Source: Acidobacteriota bacterium (lineage in GTDB: Bacteria; Acidobacteriota; Vicinamibacteria; Vicinamibacterales; Vicinamibacteraceae). From it: a stretch of 8,811 nucleotides of DNA. The stretch spans positions 1 to 8,811 of the forward strand of contig JACDAO010000241.1 in the NCBI GenBank assembly GCA_013695405.1, read 5' to 3'. Below are positions 5,662 through 8,811 of the stretch, in pieces. Position 1 is the first letter of the stretch, and every line of letters begins with the position of its first letter. Below the pieces are notes generated by a model. That model saw only the letters and a list, made by a program, of their open reading frames with translations, was not told the origin of the DNA and did no database searches. Made by a program: the position numbers and the translations under genes.

Positions 5662-5668
5662 CCTCCTT
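5662..5668 (-). promoter_or_regulatory. Ribosome-binding site deciding the TPR protein start
   Basis: The minus strand reads AAGGAGG, six bases, then ATG at 5655. A second ATG at 5660 in another frame is only one base from the site and is too close to be used. Confidence 0.75.
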
Positions 5669-5692
5669 GCCAATCTCAGCTTGCGGCACGCT

Positions 5693-5710
5693 GAAGCCGT
5701 CGGAGGCTTC
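5693..5710. promoter_or_regulatory. 18-bp inverted repeat in the divergent TPR/kinase promoter region
   Basis: GAAGCC and GGCTTC are perfect six-base arms around GTCGGA. The dyad lies about 40 bases upstream of the TPR start and 40 bases upstream of the kinase -10 candidate. It could bind a dimeric regulator of both genes or fold in the TPR leader. A third GAAGCC occurs at 5741. Confidence 0.3.
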
Positions 5711-5748
5711 GCCGCAGGCGCGCGCGCCATGTCTGATGGAGAAGCCGC

Positions 5749-5754
5749 TATGAT
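5749..5754 (+). promoter_or_regulatory. Possible -10 element (TATGAT) for the kinase gene
   Basis: TATGAT lies 32 bases upstream of the kinase ATG. It would give a leader of about 26 bases containing AAAGGATGAGG, a purine-rich ribosome-binding site that is rather far (12 bases) from the ATG. No -35 hexamer is convincing. The leader also holds a start-stop pair, ATG AGG TAA, at 5769-5777. Confidence 0.4.
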
Positions 5755-5786
5755 GGTCGTCACAAAGGATGAGGTAACGCACTCCG

Positions 5787-8369
5787 ATGTGGCAACCCGA
5801 CCAGATGCAGCGCATCGTCGATCTGGCACAGCCGCTGGGTCCAGCGCAGCGGGCTGCTGTTCTCGATCGCGAGTGCGGCGGTGACGCGTCGCTGCGCGCC
5901 GAGGTGGAGCGACGGCTCGCCTCCACGTCGCGGGCAGACGTGCCGGCAACAGCGGTCGGGACGCCGGTCCAGATGCCGGCCGCGATGCCGGGCGTCGATC
6001 CCTGGCGTGACGGGCCGGGCACGCAGATTGGGCCCTACAAGCTGCTGCAGCTGCTTGGCCAAGGCGGCTTCGGTTCGGTCTACATGGCCGAGCAGACCGA
6101 GCCGGTCAAACGTCGCGTCGCGCTGAAGCTGATCAAACCGGGCATGGACACCCGCCAGGTGGTGGCCCGCTTCGAACAGGAGCGTCAAGCGCTGGCGCTG
6201 ATGGACCACCCCGGCATCGCCAAGGTGCTGGATGCGGGTGCGACCAGGTCGGGTGCCCCGTACTTCGTGATGGATCTCGTCAAGGGCGAGCCGATCACGG
6301 AGTATTGCGACAAGAACAACCTCTCGATCACCGAACGGCTTCATCTCTTCGCGCAGGTGTGCGCCGCCGTGCAGCACGCCCACACCAAGGGCATCATCCA
6401 CCGCGACATCAAGCCGACCAACGTGCTGGTTACCAGCCAGGACGGCCGGCCGCACGCCAAGGTCATCGACTTCGGCATCGCCAAGGCGACCGCGAGCCGC
6501 CTGACGGAGAAGACCCTGTTCACCGAACAGGCGCAACTGATCGGAACTCCGGAGTACATGAGCCCGGAGCAGGCCGAAGGGTCGATCGACATCGATACCC
6601 GCACGGACGTGTACTCGCTCGGCGTGCTGCTCTACGAGCTGCTCACGGGGACTACCCCGTTCGATGCCAGGCGCTTGCGTTCCGCGGCGTTCGGGGAGAT
6701 CCAGCGCATCATCCGGGACGTCGATCCGCTCAAACCCAGCACCAGGCTGCATCAGTCGGCCGACACGCTGGCCAGGGTTGCCGTACATCGACAGACCGAG
6801 CCGAGAAAGCTCGAGTCGACGGTTCGCGGCGAGTTGGATTGGATCGTGATGCGGGCGCTCGAGAAGAGCCGGCAGCGCCGCTACGAGACGGCCAACGGGC
6901 TGGCTATGGACGTCCAGCGGTACCTGGCGGGCGAACCGGTGCTGGCCGCCCCGCCGAGTGCGGCCTACCGAGCGAAGAAGTTCGTCACGCGCCATCGCGG
7001 CGGAGTGCTGGTGGCCGCCGCACTGGTGGCGGCGCTCGGGCTGGGGGTGGTCGGGGTCGCCTGGCAGGCGTCGCGGGCGCGGGCCGAGCGCGACAAGGCC
7101 CAGCTGATCGCCGAGTTCATGGGCGAGACCCTGCAGGCCGTCGGGCCGAGCGTAGCCAGGGGTCGTGACACCACAATGCTCAAGGAGATGATGGACCTCG
7201 CCGCGGCTCGCATCGAGAAGGGCGACCTCCGGAACGCACCCGAAGCCGAACTGCGGTTGCGCGGCACGATCGGGCGAACCTACACCGAGCTGTCGCAGAG
7301 TGAGGGAGCGTCGACGATGCTCGAACCTGCGGTGCCGCTGGCGCGGAAGCTCTTCAGCGGCGACCATCCCGACAAGGCGGTGGCCGTCTCGAACCTCGCT
7401 CAACTGCTCAACGACAAGGGCGAGCTGGACAAGGCCGAGCCGCTCTATCGCGAAGCTCTGGCGATGAACCAGCGTCTGTTCCCTCGCGATCATCCGGACG
7501 TGGCCACCGACCTCAACAACCTCGCCGCGCTGTTCGAGGACCGTGGCGACCTGGCGGCTGCCGAGCCGGTCGTCCGTCAGTCGCTGCAGATGCGACAGCG
7601 CCTGTTCCCCGGTGGTCATGAGGACGTGGCCGAGAGCCTCAACAACCTTGCGGACATCCTCAGGCTCCGCGGCGACCTGGCCGGGTCCGAGCGACTGTTC
7701 CGAGACGCGCTCGCGATGAACCGCCGCCTGTTTCCAGGCGACCACCCTCGCGTGGCGGGCGGCCTCAACAACCTGTCCGTGCTGCTGAAGGATCGTGGCG
7801 ATGCGGCGGGCGCCGAACGGCTGGCCCGCGAGACACTGGAGATGCGCCGGCGACTCTTCCCGGGCGACCATCCCTACGTGGCGACGGGCCTCAACAACCT
7901 CGCACTCCTGCTGCAGCATCGCGGTGATCTGACGAGCCCCGAGCCGCTCTATCGCGAGTCCCTGGCGATGCGGCGGCGCCTGTTCCCGACCGGTCACGTC
8001 AGCATCGGGACCGATCTCAACAACCTGGGGCTGCTCCTGCTCGCTCGACACGACCTGCGCGCAGCCGAACCGATCTTCCGCGACGCCGTGGCCATGTTCG
8101 AACGGACGCAGGGCAAGAAACTTCTGGCGCACTGGCATCGCGCGCGTTGGACTGGGACGCACGCTCACCGGTTTGAGGCGCTTCGGCGACGCCGAGCCCG
8201 TTTTGCTCGAGGCGGAACGTGTGACCACAGCCGCCCAGGGCATGCCGGCAGGTCGGCGCCAGCAGTCCAAGCAAGCGCTGGTCACGCTCTACACATTGTG
8301 GGACCAGGCCGAGCCCGGCGTGGGCCACGCCGCGCGCGCAGCGGACTGGCAGCGCAAGATCGACGCTAG
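5787..8369 (+). CDS. Membrane Ser/Thr protein kinase with C-terminal TPR array (PknB-type), frameshifted near its C-terminus
   Basis: Residues 1-46 form the short helical lead-in typical of this kinase group. The kinase domain spans about 84-380: glycine loop GQGGFGSV (91-98), ATP lysine K114 in VALK, helix-C Glu132, catalytic loop HRDIKPTN (205-212, base Asp207), DFG (228-230), GTPEYMSP(E) at 253-261 and Asp274 in TRTDVYSLGV. All catalytic residues are present, so it should be active. One transmembrane segment at about 405-426 separates the cytosolic kinase from a TPR region likely outside the membrane. Six 42-residue TPRs of the NNLAxLLxxRGDLxxAEPLYRxxLxMRRRLFPG type cover about 526-776. 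From about residue 787 the frame shifts, and the last 74 residues are an Arg-rich, non-homologous tail; the proper C-terminus lies in the next frame, ending at 8394. The ATG at 5787 fits where homology starts. Divergent from the TPR gene, convergent with the RDD gene. Confidence 0.9.
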   Translation: MWQPDQMQRIVDLAQPLGPAQRAAVLDRECGGDASLRAEVERRLASTSRADVPATAVGTPVQMPAAMPGVDPWRDGPGTQIGPYKLLQLLGQGGFGSVYMAEQTEPVKRRVALKLIKPGMDTRQVVARFEQERQALALMDHPGIAKVLDAGATRSGAPYFVMDLVKGEPITEYCDKNNLSITERLHLFAQVCAAVQHAHTKGIIHRDIKPTNVLVTSQDGRPHAKVIDFGIAKATASRLTEKTLFTEQAQLIGTPEYMSPEQAEGSIDIDTRTDVYSLGVLLYELLTGTTPFDARRLRSAAFGEIQRIIRDVDPLKPSTRLHQSADTLARVAVHRQTEPRKLESTVRGELDWIVMRALEKSRQRRYETANGLAMDVQRYLAGEPVLAAPPSAAYRAKKFVTRHRGGVLVAAALVAALGLGVVGVAWQASRARAERDKAQLIAEFMGETLQAVGPSVARGRDTTMLKEMMDLAAARIEKGDLRNAPEAELRLRGTIGRTYTELSQSEGASTMLEPAVPLARKLFSGDHPDKAVAVSNLAQLLNDKGELDKAEPLYREALAMNQRLFPRDHPDVATDLNNLAALFEDRGDLAAAEPVVRQSLQMRQRLFPGGHEDVAESLNNLADILRLRGDLAGSERLFRDALAMNRRLFPGDHPRVAGGLNNLSVLLKDRGDAAGAERLARETLEMRRRLFPGDHPYVATGLNNLALLLQHRGDLTSPEPLYRESLAMRRRLFPTGHVSIGTDLNNLGLLLLARHDLRAAEPIFRDAVAMFERTQGKKLLAHWHRARWTGTHAHRFEALRRRRARFARGGTCDHSRPGHAGRSAPAVQASAGHALHIVGPGRARRGPRRARSGLAAQDRR
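7362..8114 (+). repeat. Six tandem 126-bp units encoding 42-residue TPRs
   Basis: The phrase (G)DHPxVAxxLNNLAxLLxxRGDLxxAEPL(Y/F)R(E/D)xLxMxRRLFP recurs six times at 42-residue spacing within the kinase, starting at about residue 526. Units 2-6 keep LNNL, and units 1-5 keep RLFP. The last unit has degenerated to MFERTQG. The spacing is the longer kinesin-light-chain-like TPR class. Similarity between units is also visible in the DNA, so the array could recombine. Confidence 0.85.
8139..8146. repeat. CG dinucleotide run at the kinase frameshift
   Basis: CG is repeated four times. Adding one CG unit turns the local reading from HRARWTG into HRARVGLG and carries the frame on to the TAA at 8392-8394. 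A two-base contraction of this run is the simplest explanation of the shift; a one-base deletion nearby would also restore frame. Confidence 0.5.
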
Positions 8370-8394
8370 TCAACCGGCGGCGACCAAGCAGTAA
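8140..8394 (+). pseudogene. Out-of-frame C-terminal part of the TPR kinase
   Basis: In the frame one step from the kinase, the sequence reads ARVGLGRTLTGLRRFGDAEP, LLEAERVTTAAQGMPAGRRQ, ALVTLYTLWDQAEPGVGHAA and RAADWQRKIDA before TAA. This is the usual end of TPR kinases of this type: a last TPR helix pair (GRTLTxLxRFxxAEPLLLEAE), then QALVxLYxxWxxAEPGxGHAAxAAxWRxKL. It has no start codon or ribosome-binding site of its own. The only in-frame candidate is a TTG at 8173 inside the repeat helix. Joined to the kinase frame at the CG run, it gives an 869-residue protein. It is therefore the true C-terminus of the neighbouring gene, displaced by a small indel that is either real or a sequencing error. 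Confidence 0.7.
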
Positions 8395-8416
8395 GGGCTC
8401 GAGGCGGCGGTCAGCA

Positions 8417-8434
8417 GGGCTCAGCGGCTGGCCC
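8417..8434. terminator. Possible stem-loop between the convergent kinase and RDD genes
   Basis: GGGC, one bulged T, then CAG pair with CTGGCCC across a CGG loop, in the 79-base gap between the kinase C-terminal stop and the RDD stop. It is short, bulged and lacks a T-run, so it is only a candidate shared terminator. Confidence 0.25.
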
Positions 8435-8473
8435 GCGATACCGGTCGGAACTGCTCGGCCCCTCAGGGATACG

Positions 8474-8811
8474 CTATTCGCTGCCGGCACGTACCACGCG
8501 CGTCTTCGACAGCAGCTCGAACGCCCGCTGCCGCCGCTCGGTGAAGAGCACGAACATGGCGTCGATCCAGAACACCTGCAGCATCGTGGACAGCTGCCGC
8601 ACCACCGCCTGCCCGAGAGTGATCGGCGCGCCGCTCTCCTGTACGACCTGCAGGCCGTAGCGGCGCTTTCCGAAGGTCTGACCGGACCGCCACTCGGCGA
8701 CGATCGTGTAGGTGACCAGGCCGAACGCGGCCACCACTACCGCCAGCACGAGGACGAAGGCGGTCACGCCTTCGCGTTGGCTGAACCAGGCGAGGGCAGC
8801 GAGGACAGCAG
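8474..8811 (-). CDS. RDD-family membrane protein, partial (5' end beyond the right edge)
   Basis: The last 112 residues of a membrane protein are present. They start in an alanine-rich stretch, AVLAALAWFSQREG, run through a hydrophobic segment TAFVLVLAVVVAAFGLVTYT, then RSGQTFGKRRYGLQVVQESG, PITLGQAVVRQLSTML, a second hydrophobic segment FWIDAMFVLFTERRQRAFEL and LSKTRVVRAGSE. The GQTxGKRxxGLxVV...G.P.T.GQAxxR...FWIDxxxxLFxxxRQRxxDLLxxTxVV order is the C-terminal two thirds of the RDD domain, found in small integral inner-membrane proteins of mostly unknown, sometimes transport-related, function. The Arg-Asp-Asp residues of helix 1 would lie past the window edge. The frame is open to the edge, so the GTG at 8767 inside a hydrophobic region is not the true start. 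It converges on the kinase gene. Family confident; role unknown. Confidence 0.85.
   Translation of the reverse strand, partial: AVLAALAWFSQREGVTAFVLVLAVVVAAFGLVTYTIVAEWRSGQTFGKRRYGLQVVQESGAPITLGQAVVRQLSTMLQVFWIDAMFVLFTERRQRAFELLSKTRVVRAGSE

Noticed and set aside
5769..5777. Start-stop mini-frame ATG AGG TAA in the kinase leader as an attenuator
   Set aside because: A three-codon frame is easily met by chance, and no alternative hairpins accompany it.
7362..8114. The 126-bp periodicity as a CRISPR-like or satellite array
   Set aside because: The units are contiguous, diverged and in frame, and encode TPR helices. There are no spacers.
5760..8285. An 841-codon open frame antisense to the kinase
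   Set aside because: It covers the kinase almost completely in the opposite strand. Its Arg/Gly/Val-rich product has no domain, and the kinase on the plus strand has every catalytic motif and six TPRs. GC-rich repetitive genes commonly leave an antisense frame without stops.

Overview
The window is GC-rich bacterial chromosomal DNA, probably from Acidobacteriota (Vicinamibacteria-like). That placement is an inference. It rests on the strong G/C third-position bias, a Ser/Thr kinase fused to 42-residue TPRs, and the accompanying DUF3303, MmcQ/YjbR, Tat-exported esterase and GNAT genes. No rRNA, tRNA, CRISPR array, transposase or phage gene was seen.

Layout, left to right. Positions 1-136 (minus) hold a damaged N-terminal piece of a metallo-beta-lactamase-fold hydrolase. 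Then come a DUF3303 protein (152-418, minus) and a Tat-exported alpha/beta-hydrolase esterase (585-1874, minus). Abutting the esterase 5' end, on the opposite strand, is an internal fragment of an SDR/epimerase gene (1904-2119). An MmcQ/YjbR-like gene (2178-2525, minus) overlaps by 4 nt a predicted 32-residue membrane peptide (2522-2620). A frameshifted ankyrin-repeat remnant (2648-2952, plus) follows, and then about 450 bp with no recognisable gene. A secreted NTF2/SnoaL-like protein (3404-3907, plus) converges on a GNAT acetyltransferase (3972-4781, minus), with a long near-perfect stem-loop between their stop codons. A TPR protein (4838-5655, minus), frameshifted by a 5-bp tandem duplication, is divergent from a large membrane Ser/Thr kinase with six TPRs (5787 onward, plus). 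The kinase is itself frameshifted near its C-terminus. It converges on an RDD-family membrane protein that runs off the right edge (8474-8811, minus).

No single pathway unites these genes. The kinase is the likely signalling centre, and its divergently transcribed TPR neighbour could share its control region. The most distinctive property of the window is the density of broken reading frames. Two are heavily decayed remnants (SDR, ankyrin). Three could each be repaired by a small indel at a short repeat: G homopolymer, 5-bp duplication, CG run. The window is therefore either a gene-decay zone or a sequence carrying uncorrected assembly indels, and the two cannot be separated from sequence alone. 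I found no convincing undescribed multi-gene system.
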